Positions 45,691 through 58,593 of a DNA stretch of 64,000 bases are shown piece after piece (within the stretch, counting starts at the first letter, position 1; every line of letters begins with the position of its first letter). A model generated the notes under the pieces. The model was not told the origin of the DNA. It was given only the letters and a program-made list of their open reading frames with translations, and did not search any database. Location of the stretch: positions 56,660,423 to 56,724,422 of the forward strand of contig NC_133771.1 in NCBI RefSeq assembly GCF_003597395.2, read 5' to 3'. The position numbers were made by a program, and so were the translations under genes. The stretch comes from Chelonoidis abingdonii (Eukaryota > Chordata > Testudines > Testudinidae).

Positions 45691-47328
45691 AACATGGGGG
45701 CTGCTTGCATTTAGTTTTCGGGTAGCTTTTTAGAAGGCATCTGTTACATAAAAAAATACCTCTTAATGTCCTTTAGGAGTTTCTAATAGTCAAAATTTGC
45801 AAATTAAGTGGGGGGCATGCATGGAAACATCTTTTCTGTGGCCTAAACTTCATACATTGCTGCCATGTGGCAGCAACTTATTTCCCAGAGTTAGATCATA
45901 TTCACCCAGACTTTCCTTTAGATTTTTAGAAATATTATACATATGTTGGAATGAGGCCATTCATATTTCCATGTCTTATGTGGCTGTGCTCTGTAATGAT
46001 CCTGGGAAGCAAGCTGCTGTGTCTGAGCATGTAATACCTTATAACTCAATGCATACGAGTTCATTCAGTCTTAGCAGGCCTGCTGCAGCAGTAGTTAGAA
46101 ACACAGTATTAAAACTAACCAAACATTTATTTGGAATCCTGGGGTCACTTGCGTGGTTTGTAGTGGAATTTAACACCAATATGTCAAGCAGATAGCTACT
46201 TTTTTAACCCAAATTGTATTTTCATTTGCAAAGAAATTATTTTATAAACATGATTTTTGATAACTACTTTATTTCCTCTGTGGATATGGTTGAACTCAGT
46301 CTGAAACAGCAAATGTCCAGAAAGTTTTTTTTCTTAATTTGTTCTCAGAGCCAACTCATGATGACTAGCCTTGATTTGCATGTGTTAGGTCAGGGCTCAG
46401 TTTCATAACATATTCTGCTTCTAAGCTAGCAGAAAATAGAAGTGCCACAGAGTGGAATGCTGCATCTGGGAAATGGAACCTTGTGTGTTTCAACATTGGC
46501 TTTTTTTGGTTACTTAGCATGTGAGTGGAACTGAGGAACTAATTCATAGTGCGTTATTTCTATAGTGAATTTAGCTTGTATTTCTGTGAAATTTTAGCTA
46601 CCAACTTATGGTTTTATCAAAAACGAATTCACTGTTTGAAGTTATTTGTTGAATTCTCTTTGAAAAACATTAATCTAATAATCATTGATCAACATTTTAT
46701 TGTGAGTGTTTGATTTTCAAAATACATCAAGGGTTGGTAGTTTTGACTAGACATTTGTTGCATAGTTTTGATTTTGATTTTTGATTGGATAATTCATGCA
46801 ACATGGTAACCCATACAATTAGGTCTCCAGAGAATCATATTTATCAATTCAATATTTTCTTACCTTAAATATTCCATTATGTTTGCTTGAATCCAATTTT
46901 TCTGAGAACATATATTCCAGGTGACCCAGGTGTTAGACTATTTGTGTACAGGAAACACACAAGAAGTACAAACACAACTTGAAGCAAATTCAGTTTTTTA
47001 TTTGAGAGCATTCTGATATAAATAAAAAAAAATATTTGCTCAGCTTCTATGCTGAGCTTCTTTGTCAGTCTACTCTTATTCAGCCCTTCCTGGCCAGAAG
47101 AGAGAGGTTATGAAGTAAGAATGTTATGGATGTACGTGTGTATGTGCACATGCGGTCACTTGTAGAGAGAATGGGAAGATGGAAGGATCATTATTAATTA
47201 CTGTTGAGAAAAGAAAAACTTTCAGAAAAAGCAAATGGGCCCTCCAAAGTTATAAACCACTACTAAAATGAGCTATGATGTATATACCAGTTGATCTTTA
47301 TAATGCTGAATTAAGAATATGTAAAATC
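45691..47328. other. unassigned DNA
   Basis: No recognised gene or repeat. A small perfect hairpin, GCTCAGCTTCTATGCTGAGC, occurs at about 47039-47058. The 132-codon open frame at 45797-46195 lies here; it shows no domain and no coding-like bias I can defend. Confidence 0.45.
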
Positions 47329-47330
47329 TA

Positions 47331-48874
47331 GGGCTGCCAAGAGATTCAAAAAGTTAATGATGATTAATCAGACAAAAAAATTAATCGCGATTAATCATGC
47401 GATTTAATCGCGATGTTAAACAATAATAGAATACCATTTATTTAAATATTTTTGGATGTTTTCTACATTTTCAAATATATTGATTTTAATTACAATACAG
47501 AATACAAAGTGTGCACTGCTCACTTTATATTTATTTTTATTACAAATATTTATGATGTAAAAAACAAAAGAAATAGTATTTTTCAGTTCACCTAATACAA
47601 GTACTGTAGTGCAATCTCTTTATCATGGAAGATGAACTTACAAATGTAGAATTATGTACAAAAAACTTCATTAAAAAATGTAAAACTTTAGAGCCAACAA
47701 GTCAACTCTGTCCTACTTCTTGTTCAGCCAATCACTTAGACAAACAAATTTGTTTACATTTGCAGGAGGTAATGCAGCCCACTTCTTGTTTACAATGTCA
47801 TTTCTAAGAGAAAATAGGCATTCACATAGCACTGTTTTAACCAGCGTCACAAGATATTTACATGCCAGATGCGCTAAAGATTCATATGTTCATTCATGCT
47901 TCAACCACCCTTCCAAGGGACATGCGTCCATGCTGATGATGGGTTCTGTTTGATAAGATGCAAAGCAGTGCAGACCGACGCATATTCACTTTCCTCATCT
48001 GAGTCAGATGCCACCAGCAGAAGGTTGATTTTCTATTTTGATGGTTTGGGTTCTGTAGTTTCTGCATCAGAGTGTTGCTATCTTTGGAAATCTCCAATTG
48101 GTACCTTCTTTGTGTTTTGTCAAATCTGCAGTGAAAGTGTTCTTAAAATGAACAAAATGTCATCCGAGACTGCTATTACATGAAATATATGGCAGAATGC
48201 AGGTAAAACAGAGCAGGGGACATACAATTCTCCCCCAAGGAATTCAGTCACAAATTTAATTAATGCATTATTTTTAATGAGTGTAATCAGCATGGAAGCA
48301 TGTCCTCTGGAATGATGGCCAAAGCATGAAGAGGAATACGAATGTTTAGCATATCTGGCATGTAAATATCTTGCAATGCCGGATACAAAAGTGTCATGCA
48401 AATGCCTGTTCTCACTTTAGGGTGACATTGTAAATAAGAACAGGGCAGCATTATCTCCTGTAAATGTAAACAAACTTGTTCATCTTAGCAATTGGCTGAA
48501 CAAGAAGTAGGACTGAGTGGACTTGTAGGCTCTGAAGTTTTACATTGTTTTGTTTTTGTGTGCAGTAATGTAACAAAAAAAACCCTACATTTGTAGGTTT
48601 CACTTTCACGACAAAGAGATTGCACAACAGTACTTGTATGAGGTAAATTGAAAAATACTATTTTTTTATCATTTTTACAGTGCACATATTTATAATAAAA
48701 ATAATATACACTTTGATTTCATTTACAAGGCACAATACAATATATATGAAAATGTAGAAAAACATTCAAAATATTTAATAAATATCAATTGGTATTCTAT
48801 TGTTTAACAGTGCTATTAAAACTGTGATTATTACGATTAATTTTTTTGAGTTAACTGTGGTTAATCGACAGCCC
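47331..48874 (-). mobile_element. 1.54-kb DNA transposon with ~600-bp inverted arms
   Basis: The element runs from GGGCTGCCAAGAG to TAATCGACAGCCC, with TA on each side (47329-47330, 48875-48876). Arms 47331-47939 and 48291-48874 are inverted copies of each other (for example GTTCAGCCAATCACTTAGAC against TAGCAATTGGCTGAACAAG). The centre, read on the minus strand, holds fragments that recall a ZBED-like hAT transposase C-terminal region, broken by stops. If TA belongs to the element the ends read TAGGGCTG, as in the hAT at 8395; no 8-bp duplication is evident, so mariner-type TA insertion remains possible. Confidence 0.7.
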
Positions 48875-48876
48875 TA

Positions 48877-50116
48877 ATATAAATTAAAGCATGGGGAAAC
48901 TACTTTCTTGCAAGGTACTTCTATTGCTACACATGCTATTACAAGTTGCTTTTGGCTTACTTTAGATCTGTCTTTGGTTATTTTTGTGTTTTACCATAAT
49001 AAAATTGGGAACTAATAAAAGCTATCGCTGTACTTAATCAGTGATATTTCATGTTCCTCTCTCTTCCCATCCTCTCAGACTTAGCACTTAATTGTTCTAT
49101 TTCATTGATACATTGTGATACATGAGGTGGCCATGTCTTGAGAATATCTGGTTCACCAGGATCTGTACAATACTTTGTTTTATAATTCAGCAATATTTCA
49201 TTTCTTAATGGACCTGCAGTGGGAAGAATAGTAGTATTAATCCAGCAATGGTTGTTAAGAGCTAATGAATTCACCATGCAATTTGAGGTGTACAAGTTCT
49301 TGAACCATTGTACCAGCTACTGATGTATGATGAATGCATACCTCGTATAATTATTCCTTTTTTAAAATAATTTTATGAAGGTCTGTGTATCTGTGTCTTT
49401 ATCTGAGGGGCAAGATTGAAGGTCTTGTGGTGGTCTCTAATTATTTATACATTTTTAACACAGTTTTTTTTCCTGATCAAAATATGAAGAGGTATTCTGA
49501 TATCAAAATATGAGTGTGTATTCTAAAATCAAACCACACAATTTTGGTAGCACACATCCTATTACAGTAATGCTAACCAGAGTTGAAGGAGTTAAGCACA
49601 ATGTATGGAATTGAGAATAAAATTTCCAGACTAGAGAAATGCATAGAGAAAATGATATATATCCTTCATGCAAATGCGGGCATATTGATTGTCAAAAATA
49701 CTGGTACATGTACCATCCTGACTTTCCTTAAAGTGAAGGTGCAGTATAATACACAAAATATAGAATACACCTTATCATTTAAATTTATTATAACTGAAAA
49801 AATATCCAGACACTTTATGAATAGGTTTCAGTAATAACTTCCTATTGCATGCAAACTTTACATAAGGTGCTTTGTTTTGAACATCTGTGAAAAGATTGTA
49901 TGAAATTTAAAAAATTGCCGGGTGTCTTAAGGACCTAAGTTTCATGTTCAAAAATGGATGTGAACATCAGTGGTACTTAAGAGAGTAAGTGCCTAAGTCA
50001 GCTTTGAAATGGGACTTAGACACGTAAAACTTGTGTACTTTTGTCTTTCAGGTTTTAATATTTTCTATTGTCTGATTTCTAGTTTCAGGAGTAACTCTAG
50101 ATAATTTTGTGTGCAG
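48877..50116. other. unassigned DNA
   Basis: No recognised feature. Confidence 0.4.
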
Positions 50117-50212
50117 TGTCAAGGTGGGTGATATAATATCGTTTATTGGGCCAACTTCTGTTGCTGAAAAAGACAAACTTTTGAGCTGCAAAGATCTCTT
50201 CTTCAGGTTTGT
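50117..50212 (+). repeat. short dispersed repeat (AAGGTGGGTGATATAATATC type)
   Basis: GTTTATTGGGCCAACTTCTG and AAAGATCTCTTCTTCAGGTT are hallmarks of a short retroposon-like repeat common in turtles and birds. No class is assigned. Confidence 0.6.
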
Positions 50213-51724
50213 CTAGGCTATTTTGTAAATTAGAAGAGATGATATAACTGCGTCAGCTAAATTAACAGTTTCTGAGAATCATTTATATGAAGTTAGGTCA
50301 TGTCTTAACGGACATTGGCTTCCCATTTCTGATCATTATATTTATGACATAAAAATATTATAGCATGGAATGCTAAAAATAGCAATCTGATTGAAAGTGT
50401 TCATCTAACTGTAAATTTTATTTGGTGTTGGACTGAAGGGAAGTATTCTAAAAGTGCCTACAGTCCAGATTTTCACTATCATTAAGTCCTCTTTGTGTAG
50501 ACATGAATCATAGGTATCTTTGTCCCATTATGTCCATAAAAACAACCCAGCAGAGTCTGCCTTCACAATCCAGATCTAACTTTACCCTTTAGTGACAGAA
50601 CTTATTCTATTTAACATTTAACTCTTTGAAAATAAAGGAAGCATCACAAAAATAAATAAGTATATACCACCACCACTGGTAGCAAAAAAACCTCACAATG
50701 AATTGAATAGGAAGCCCTAAACTGAGTCCCTCCAGGTCAGAGTCAAGGCATACTGGCAGATTAGCACAGAGAACCTTGTGTTCTGGATAAAAATAGTGGT
50801 CAATCTCCGTTACTGTCAATGTAAATCTATTTAATGAATATTAAATTCAATTTTTAAAGTAAAATATGAAAAAGTGAATGAATAAATAAAATCCTAATGA
50901 CAACTTTCCCATCTCTGTTAGGAGAAGAAGGTATATATTGTTGCATGTGAGAATGTGGGCTGGCTAAAGAGTCATTCGGGGCCAGTGATATGCATACTGA
51001 TAACATCAGAAGTCTTGCTTACCTCCGGGAGGATAGGTAAGACATCTGTGCTGTTATCTTCTTAAAAAAAAAAATGACACTGGCTGGTCCACAATGTGAG
51101 TGTGTATATATTAAGCCAAATCCTGAAGACCCTTATTCAGAGCCAGATTGGGCTACTGCTGTTATGTGCCTGAAAGGTGCCTTCCTTGTGTGGCTGTCAC
51201 TCCTCCGACGAGAAAGAAGGGATTAATACCTCCATGGTACCATTCTCCACTTTTCTTGAGAGGCCACAGAAGACTCTTTATTGAGTCCAGACCTGTACAG
51301 AAAGGAGGCAGGGTCTACTTGTGAAGTGCAGAAGCATTAGGTGGTGGCACACGAGAGACAAATATTGTCCCCTTACTGGTTAAACAGAGATTCCCGCAGA
51401 ACTCCATTACAGCTTAGATCTCTATTATTTCATTTATTATTAATTATTATAATTATATCATTATTTCATTATTTATTTATTATTTCAGCTTGCATGCCAT
51501 GGTGGGGAAATCCTCCTTTACGGTGTTCCCAAGGGAAGCCATGATACGAGTCCCTGACAGCCTGGTTCCAGTGGAACTTCAATGCTATAGAATGGAAGTG
51601 AGGAATGGTGCTCTAGAGATTTTACTCAGGCCGTATTTGGGAAAAAACCCTTTGAAATTAATGGGAATTTTGCTTCAGCAAAACCTTAATTTTTTTGTTT
51701 GTTTGTTTTAATGATTGGAGATAT
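50213..51724. other. unassigned DNA with a weak exon candidate
   Basis: Mostly unrecognised. A 115-nt segment (50922-51036) sits between a good acceptor and a strong donor and is open in one frame; see findings. TTATTA-type simple sequence at 51426-51484 precedes a short open frame at 51490. Confidence 0.4.
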
Positions 51725-51806
51725 ACCTATCTCCTAGAACTGGAAGGGACCTTGAAAGGTCATCGAGTCCAGCCCCCTGCCTTCACTAGCAGGACCAAGA
51801 CCTGAG
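51725..51806 (-). mobile_element. CR1 3'-end fragment
   Basis: CTATCTCCTAGAACTGGAAG, GGACCTTGAAAGGTCATCGAG (in part) and CAGCCCCCTGCCTTCACTAG match the reverse complement of a CR1 3' end. It is severely 5' truncated. Confidence 0.8.
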
Positions 51807-52115
51807 GGTCATTTTGTAACAAAAAAGCAGTGAAAAGAGCTACAATTCTCCAACTGATTGCAAAACTTTGCTGTGTAAATAAATACACATCCTGCCATCT
51901 AGTGACAAGAAATTTTTTTTTGTACTGACCAGCCGTGGGTGTGATTAGAAACACACGTTACAAAAATTAATCCCACGCCCAAACCTGCAAATGCTGAACG
52001 CTGTACTACTTTACTTATGGCAGAGTCTGGATAAGGGGCTATGGAAGAAGAAAATGTGCACAAACCTTTTCAAAGCTTCTTGCAGCCTGAAATAGACTGA
52101 ATCTACTGAAATAAA

Positions 52116-52228
52116 TAGAGCCCGGAAAATCTGTGGATATCCCCATTATGTCCACGGATATCTGTGGACCATGTTTAGAGATCGCAGATCAGAGGTGGAT
52201 AAAAATGTTGTATCTGTGCAGGGCTCTA
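52116..52228. mobile_element. hAT MITE, 113 bp
   Basis: The ends TAGAGCCCGGAAAATCTG and GTATCTGTGCAGGGCTCTA are inverted repeats. The flanks GAAATAAA (52108-52115 and 52229-52236) are an identical 8-bp duplication. The interior contains GGATATCC words in both orientations. It is short and non-coding. Confidence 0.88.
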
Positions 52229-52236
52229 GAAATAAA

Positions 52237-54745
52237 TGAGTTGTTTTGCTGGAAAGTTCATAGTGCAATATGGCTTTTTATCCTGGCTCTTTCCACATTT
52301 CTCCACCCCACATCCCATTTTGCAGTTTTTTTTGTGCACCTTCTGTGAAGGACCATATTTATGCTGGTGTAGGCTGCATACTAAGCTGCTTGTGCATAGA
52401 ATTTGAAGGTAGGTTTTGTAGGAAGTTAATACATGTAAGCTCCTGGCAGCAAGAACTTTAGCATTTGGCCTTATACTAAGGAGGAAAGAGTAATTGCAAT
52501 ACCCTGGAGGGCACAGTAGAATGCCATGGCTGAGAAAACAAAATGACAGATTGCCTTGAGAGTCAAGGGTCGCTTATTCGTGAGGTACTGATCACTTCCT
52601 GAGATTTGCTGCGCACCCTTTACTTTCACTTGAGTTCAGTGAGAATTGGGGATGCTTTAGCACCTCACAGTATGAGGTTCTAAAAAAGTAACACTAGATT
52701 TCTCTGCATCACTTTTCCAGCTCAGCAGATCTTTCATATTGGAGTCACAGCTATTATGTCGAACAATGCCATATTTTCTTTTGTGAGCTGTCCATTTAAC
52801 AATTCCATGATGCATATTATGTAGAGAGTAGCACACAGATAACAGTGAGAAATAAATCTATATTCTGGGGTTCTAATGACATAGTGGAAATCATGAGCGC
52901 AAAGCTCAAGTGATTTGTTATGTCATCTGATCTTCCAGATGTAGTGTAGCCTGCTTGCAAAACTCCCTAAGCAGCCCAGGAATAAAATCTACTTGCCTGT
53001 CCTATACCTTAATTTTGATGATGATAGTAAAAAAATCTCATTATATATTATCCACCAGTCAGAAGGAAAATACTAGCCATTGGTGAGTAGAATTTTGCAA
53101 AGCTGTTATCTAGTTTTGTATTGCACAGTTTTCCTTCTTTGCATTTTTGTACTATTAACAGATGTTTTCTTCTTTGTTCCTACAGAGAGCACATGGCACC
53201 TATAAATGCCTACATTGACGTCAATATTTTAGCTTCTCACTTAAAAATATGAAATAACAAGATTACTAAATAGAAATAAAAACTCCCATAACATATCAGG
53301 AAAAGTAAAGGTAACAACAATGAGGCTGCAGATAAACAATGTTAAAGTTAACACCTGCTCTGAAGCTTTCCCATATTCAAAAGCTGCTGTTATAATTTTT
53401 CGTTATCAAAAGTCATGGGACCATGTTATCACGCTTTGGAGTTATAAATGAAAGAAAATTATCAAGCCACATCCAGATTGATGGATCTGGATTTGATGTG
53501 GCTAAAACTGAGCTAATTCCTGGCCTTTTTACTTGTAATTGAGATGACATCACATTGCTGGGAGGTACTTAAATTTCAGTGCACATGTAAAAGGTAATGC
53601 CAGCAGTGTGAAATACTTGTAGAGTGGCTATTCCTTAAGAACCTCTACAACAGGATCCTGGAGCATGTTGTGCTATGTTGTGTCCTAGGGTTTAGTAGAT
53701 GTGATCTATATGTTTATACATATACATTTCCTGACCTGGCAATGGTCTATTCACAGTCTTCAACAAACACAATTTCCGCTCCTGTATTTGTAGATTGTGG
53801 AGGCATTTCTGTATGGGATTGGTTCCAGACAGAATATGGGAGTATATTACCATTATAGTGCAAAATGTCAAAGCTTTTTGGGTGGTTTATACGGCATGGA
53901 TTTAATCCAGAGCCAGTAAAAGGCAGCAGAAAGATTCTCATTAACTTCAGTGGGCTTTGGACCTAGTGATATATCTGTCCTCCTGGGTGAGAAAAAGTAT
54001 TGTTTATGATTAAAGGCAACAGTTTAATGCAGTATTTTAATTCACATTAATAAATTATGACATATGGTCAGAGCAGGAAAGGATCTCTCCATTACACTCG
54101 AGAACATTAGGAGGTATATCCAGTTGAAGAGCTTGTCAGAAACCTATATCCCCAAGGATTCATGGTCTCTGGGCTAGGAGACATATGTTCCCGCATAGCA
54201 ACAAAACTTAGCCAAGAACAGCAAAAGTGAGCAAACTTCCCTTGCTCAGAAACGCAATTAAAAGCACTGGAAACATATTGCCGTATTCTGTGTGGAACCA
54301 TCTCAGCCTGTAACTGTAGGATACCTCTGTGCCAGACAATGTCTAGCAATGTGGTACTACTCTATCACTATTCCCATTTCCCCACAAACAGCTCCTTCAA
54401 GCTAAGGTGAGATTTGCTAATATTTTAGCAACACAGAAAGTATTAAAAGTTATATACTTATAATTAGATGGGAACTAGAAATAAAGGGAAACCATGTTAT
54501 TTTAGTTAGTATTTTTTTTGTACTTCCAGGGGAGCTTTTGGCAAAACAAAATGTTTAACAAGCTCTTATTTAAAATACATGATTGTAATATATACATAGA
54601 CATTTCAGATATATACAGATATACACATAAACACTTTGGATCCCATTAAGAAAATGTACTTGTCCCTGATTTTCTTATGAGAAATCTCAGTTTTAGTGAG
54701 GCAATTGTTGCCTTTTAAGTTCTCATTGATACTAGTACAATACAC
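52237..54745. other. unassigned DNA
   Basis: About 2.5 kb with no recognised gene or repeat. Weak resemblance to old sauropsid repeats occurs near 53935-53965 (TTCTCATTAACTTCAGTGGG). Confidence 0.45.
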
Positions 54746-54846
54746 TTCATAGAATCATAGAATCATAGAATATCAGGGTTGGAAGGGACCTCAGGAAGCC
54801 ATCCAGTCCAACTCCCTGCTCAGAGCAGAACCAACACCAACTAAAC
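54746..54846 (-). mobile_element. CR1 3'-end fragment
   Basis: TTCATAGAATCATAGAATCA followed by TATCAGGGTTGGAAGGGACC and ending CAACACCAACTAAA: a 100-bp CR1 tail on the minus strand with two clear octamer repeats. Confidence 0.9.
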
Positions 54847-56459
54847 TGAGAACACTGTTATTGACACAAGACTTCAAATATACCACTCCATGCTCCCCTA
54901 AAAGTCTGATCCTGCAGACAAACAACAGAGTGCTCCTCTATTGGGAGAAAGTAGTTTCACCACCTATGGCTTTCTAACAGGGGTGATTCAGGTTTAGCTA
55001 AACTTTGCTATCCTTGCTGAGCCTGCTACATCTCCAGGATCCCATGTTATTTGGGTAAACCATGCTGCCATGCAGACCCAGCCCAAGTGTGCAAGACAAC
55101 AATGCTAGTGAGTGGAAGGGGACTTTTATGAACACACAGGAAGTTATAAGTGACACAAGTCCTCACCTCGTGGGCCAGGAGTTTGCAGCTTGCAAAGCTC
55201 GCTCCGTATGCTGTTCATGTGCAGTATGTGGTTAAGTACCTCAACTAAATAGGCAAAATAAGAGGACTACATAAGTCTTGTGGTATATTTGACAAAATAT
55301 ATACAGAAAATATTGTATATTTGTTACAAGAGATACTACTGAGCATGACTGGCGCACTATAAATACACAATGTACTGTGGATAGACAAGTTAAAAATTAG
55401 CTAATGTGCATTCATCTGTAAATTAAAAGGAAAGTTTGCTGTTTATTGGGGAAAAAGAGAGAGGTTTGGATAAAATTAGATGACTCCCATCTGTATAAAG
55501 TGTTTTTTTCTCTGTTGCCATTCCTGGCCATGAATATCTCCATTGACATGAATGCAGTTATACTAGTGTAGTGCTGGTGTAACAAAGACAAAACTGAAGC
55601 CTGTTCTCCTTAAAGTTCTCTGATCTCTTCATTAGGGCTTAATTCTGCTAGATGCTGAGCAACTAGTCCTGGAGGTGCTGAAAAATCTGTACTTGCAACT
55701 CTGAATGGTGCTCAACATTTTGAAGGTCTGAGGTCAAAGCATTACCATTTCCCTGTATGCCTCTGGAATGCTTTCTTCTTGCAAAGGATTCCCATTGTTG
55801 CACTCATTTGGTGGGTTGAAAGATGGGTAAGCAGCATTCTGCAAGCCTGGTGCCAGTATCGCTCAATAGATGGGGTGGTGCTCAAGAAGCAAATATCTCT
55901 CTCCAGATAATCTTCAGATCACACTGTTTATTTCAGTTCAAATGGGCATCCAGACTACATCTCCCCAAATTGTGTTAATAAAGATCCCATTGTTAATTTA
56001 TATTAGAAAATATAAAATCACAAAGTGAATGATCAAGGTGCCCTTCCTTAAATTGGGGGGAATTTAAAATATATGTTAAATAATTTAATTATCTGTAATA
56101 AATATTTCTGGCTTTTAGCATATCATATATAATTCACAGAATATTTTATTAATTATATGTTTCAAATATTCACTTTAGAATGTAAAATATGCTGTTAATC
56201 TCAAATGAATAGTTACATTTTTAATTTAAAAGAAGCTAATCAAAGAATATTTACAGAGACAAATACTGATTTTGAAATGCTATCTTGACAATTATTAGAA
56301 AAGGCCAAAAAATACCCATCCTCTCTATTGATTGGCTGTTGAAATTGTATGATTGTGATTTATTAATATTTTCCTAACACTATAAATTGAGACAGTCTTG
56401 GTATGAGAATGAGATTTTTTTTTAAATTACAGTGAAATAATCTGTTTTATAATAGCATT
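54847..56459. other. unassigned DNA
   Basis: No named feature. Near 55530-55590 a CTCCATTGACATGAATGCAG and GTGTAGTGCTGGTGTAAC pair recalls an old amniote repeat. Confidence 0.4.
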
Positions 56460-56960
56460 TAGCTCATATGTGGTGTTTTACAGACATTAACACTGTAAAA
56501 GCCTCACCCACACCTTTTGGGGCTGGAAAGTAAGTATTATCATCTCCTCCATTTTATAGATGAAGAGACTTAGGTTTCTGTTCTCTCTCTGCAAGTAACC
56601 TGCCTTCAGAGAAGCAACTCTGAATTTTTAAACTTCCAGAGTTTCATACACATTCTCACATTTCAGTAGAGAGAATTGCCTTCTTGCCTCATGGATCACC
56701 TGCCTATGCCCCTTGCCTCCCAACCCCCACTGGGCTTGAGTGTAGAGCATCTGAGAGCAGAAGGCTTTTCTATACACCTGGATGAAAAGAGGGGGACATG
56801 CTCCAGAGGCAGAAATATCACTTACAGGCACATGCAATCACAGAGGGAGCACTGGATGAATGAATTTGTCCAAAGCTAGAGAGGGTACTAGTGGAAGCAC
56901 TGGGATTAAAAATCAAGAACTGTTGGCTTCAGCACTGAAGCCCATGTTATTCCACTGATT
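56460..56960 (-). mobile_element. MIR-type SINE, minus strand, interrupted
   Basis: The 3' part, 56480-56580 (ATCTCCTCCATTTTATAGATGAAGAG in pieces), and the 5' part, 56860-56960 (TTTGTCCAAAGCTAGAGAGG, GGAAGCACTGGGATTAAAA), match the reverse complement of MIR. About 250 unplaced bases lie between the two matched parts. Confidence 0.65.
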
Positions 56961-57039
56961 GTTATGCAGATATCCCCTTTGAAATAAATAGGGAGTTCTG
57001 TTTAAAAATTGATGGCAAAATATAGCTCTAGACCTCACA

Positions 57040-57353
57040 GGGTATGTCTACACTGCAACTGGAAACGTGCTTCAGAGCCAGGTAGACTCACTCTGACTGG
57101 AGTAGATCTAGCCCACTGCCTACCACAATCAAGTGCACTCAAAATAGCAGTGCAGATGTTGCAATATGGGTGGCAGGACAGGCTAGCTGCCAGAGTACAA
57201 GCCTGCCTGGCTCCTGGAGTCTATCTTCAGGTGGCTAGCCTGGGCCACCGTGTCCACACTGCTATTTTGAGTGTGCTAGCTGGAGCGGTACTGGCGTGTA
57301 TCTGTTTACCTGTGCTGGGAGGCATGCTCCTAGCTGCAGTGTAGGCATACCCC
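57040..57353. mobile_element. foldback DNA element, 314 bp
   Basis: GGGTATGTCTACACTGCAAC and AGCTGCAGTGTAGGCATACCC are inverted ends, and the middle pairs CACTCAAAATAGCAGTGCAG against CACACTGCTATTTTGAGTGTG (first 20 bases in each case). The layout is familiar from turtle genomes. I found no convincing target duplication. Confidence 0.75.
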
Positions 57354-57913
57354 TAGAGTGTTTTCCAAAGCAATGAAGGGAACAAATACGACTGTTGTTG
57401 AAGTCTGTATAATAAGTAGTTTGTGGCCATTTTATTATGTGGCATTGGCACCATTCTCATAGAAAGCTGCTTGCCAATCCATCAGTCTGAAGGATGAGTG
57501 CAGGAATGGGAGCTTTCTGCACAAGGAACTGGGCTGTGTCACAGAACAGCAAAAATTAAGATTGTGGTGGTAATTTTCTGGTGTGGTTTGCACTGATTTA
57601 AAATAGAATATAATGTCTCCATTTGAATAATTGTTTTTGCCTTGTAACATGCAGCTGAATTATAGTACAAGTATCACTACATTGAATGTTTTTATTGTTT
57701 CTTACAAATAAAGTCATGTTAAAAGTTTTGCAAACGTGAATTTAAGTATAGTTTTTAAAAGATGAGTATAGCAAAATAAGCTGGTAATTGCCATGGTCAT
57801 TTGAACTTTACCAGCAATGTTCAGGTATGTTTAGGAACATATTGCATGAGACAGTATGTACCTTTGAGAAATGTCTGCACACAAGCTTTCATAAACCTTT
57901 ATTCTGTCTTTAG
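57354..57913. other. unassigned DNA upstream of the exon candidate
   Basis: AT-rich, with no repeat family recognised. It ends in a pyrimidine-rich acceptor-like stretch, CCTTTATTCTGTCTTTAG. Confidence 0.4.
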
Positions 57914-58024
57914 AATTTGGAATGATGGGAGATCATACAATTAAAAGTCAGCGACCTCGATCTGTTCATGAAAAAAGGGTCCCTCAGGAACAAGCTGATG
58001 CTGCTAAATTTATGGCACAAACTG
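57914..58024 (+). CDS. candidate 37-codon cassette exon, gene unknown
   Basis: A 111-nt segment lies between CCTTTATTCTGTCTTTAG and a GTAATA donor. In phase 1 it is open throughout and reads [20 protein letters not shown] then a hydrophilic tail ending AAKFMAQT. The other two frames have stops. The length is a multiple of three and both ends are phase 1, so it could be skipped without a frameshift. The residue mix (charged, Ser/Arg/Pro-rich) looks like a cytoplasmic linker exon. I cannot name the gene. The donor (CTG|GTAATA) is weaker than consensus, and chance opening of a 37-codon frame is possible. Confidence 0.45.
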
Positions 58025-58591
58025 GTAATACATTAGTTACATTTTTCTATTTACTGTTGTTAATTTTAGCAAAGCCACTGCATGTTCCATAATCTTTTAC
58101 TGTATACCTGTCAGTTTTCTAAGCTGATATTTTTGAACCATTTATTCATTTATTTTTCCACCAGTTAAAGTCCATAAATAAAGTAGCTGAGAATTAGGTA
58201 GACCATATAAAAAACATGCACTGTGAATGTGGATACTGAATGATTTAATATGAACATGAGTTTATTAATAATTAAAGCAGGCTTACACATGAAAGACTTA
58301 GTCCAGTTTTGAGATTAACTGTAGTTTACAGTGACCATATAGCAACGTTTTAAAAAAACAATGTTAAGGAAGTGTGTTAGAATTTTAATATAAATAGAAC
58401 AACTGAAATCTAATCCCTGCTTTGGGCATTTATCATATTAATTAATTATTAGGAGATTTTAATGTGCATGTATTCAGCACTTAGTGTCCTTGCCCCAACA
58501 TAATACAATATTCTCTAGATTCCGGATTCGTAATTGCTAAATAGGTATGAATTCGATGTGCAAAGTATCTAACAGTTTTACATCTAAGCCA
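58025..58591. other. unassigned DNA
   Basis: No recognised feature. Confidence 0.4.
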
Positions 58592-58593
58592 TA

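Noticed and set aside
45797..46195. 132-codon open frame in unassigned DNA
   Set aside because: No recognised motif, mixed hydrophobic composition and no splice or promoter context; chance is sufficient.
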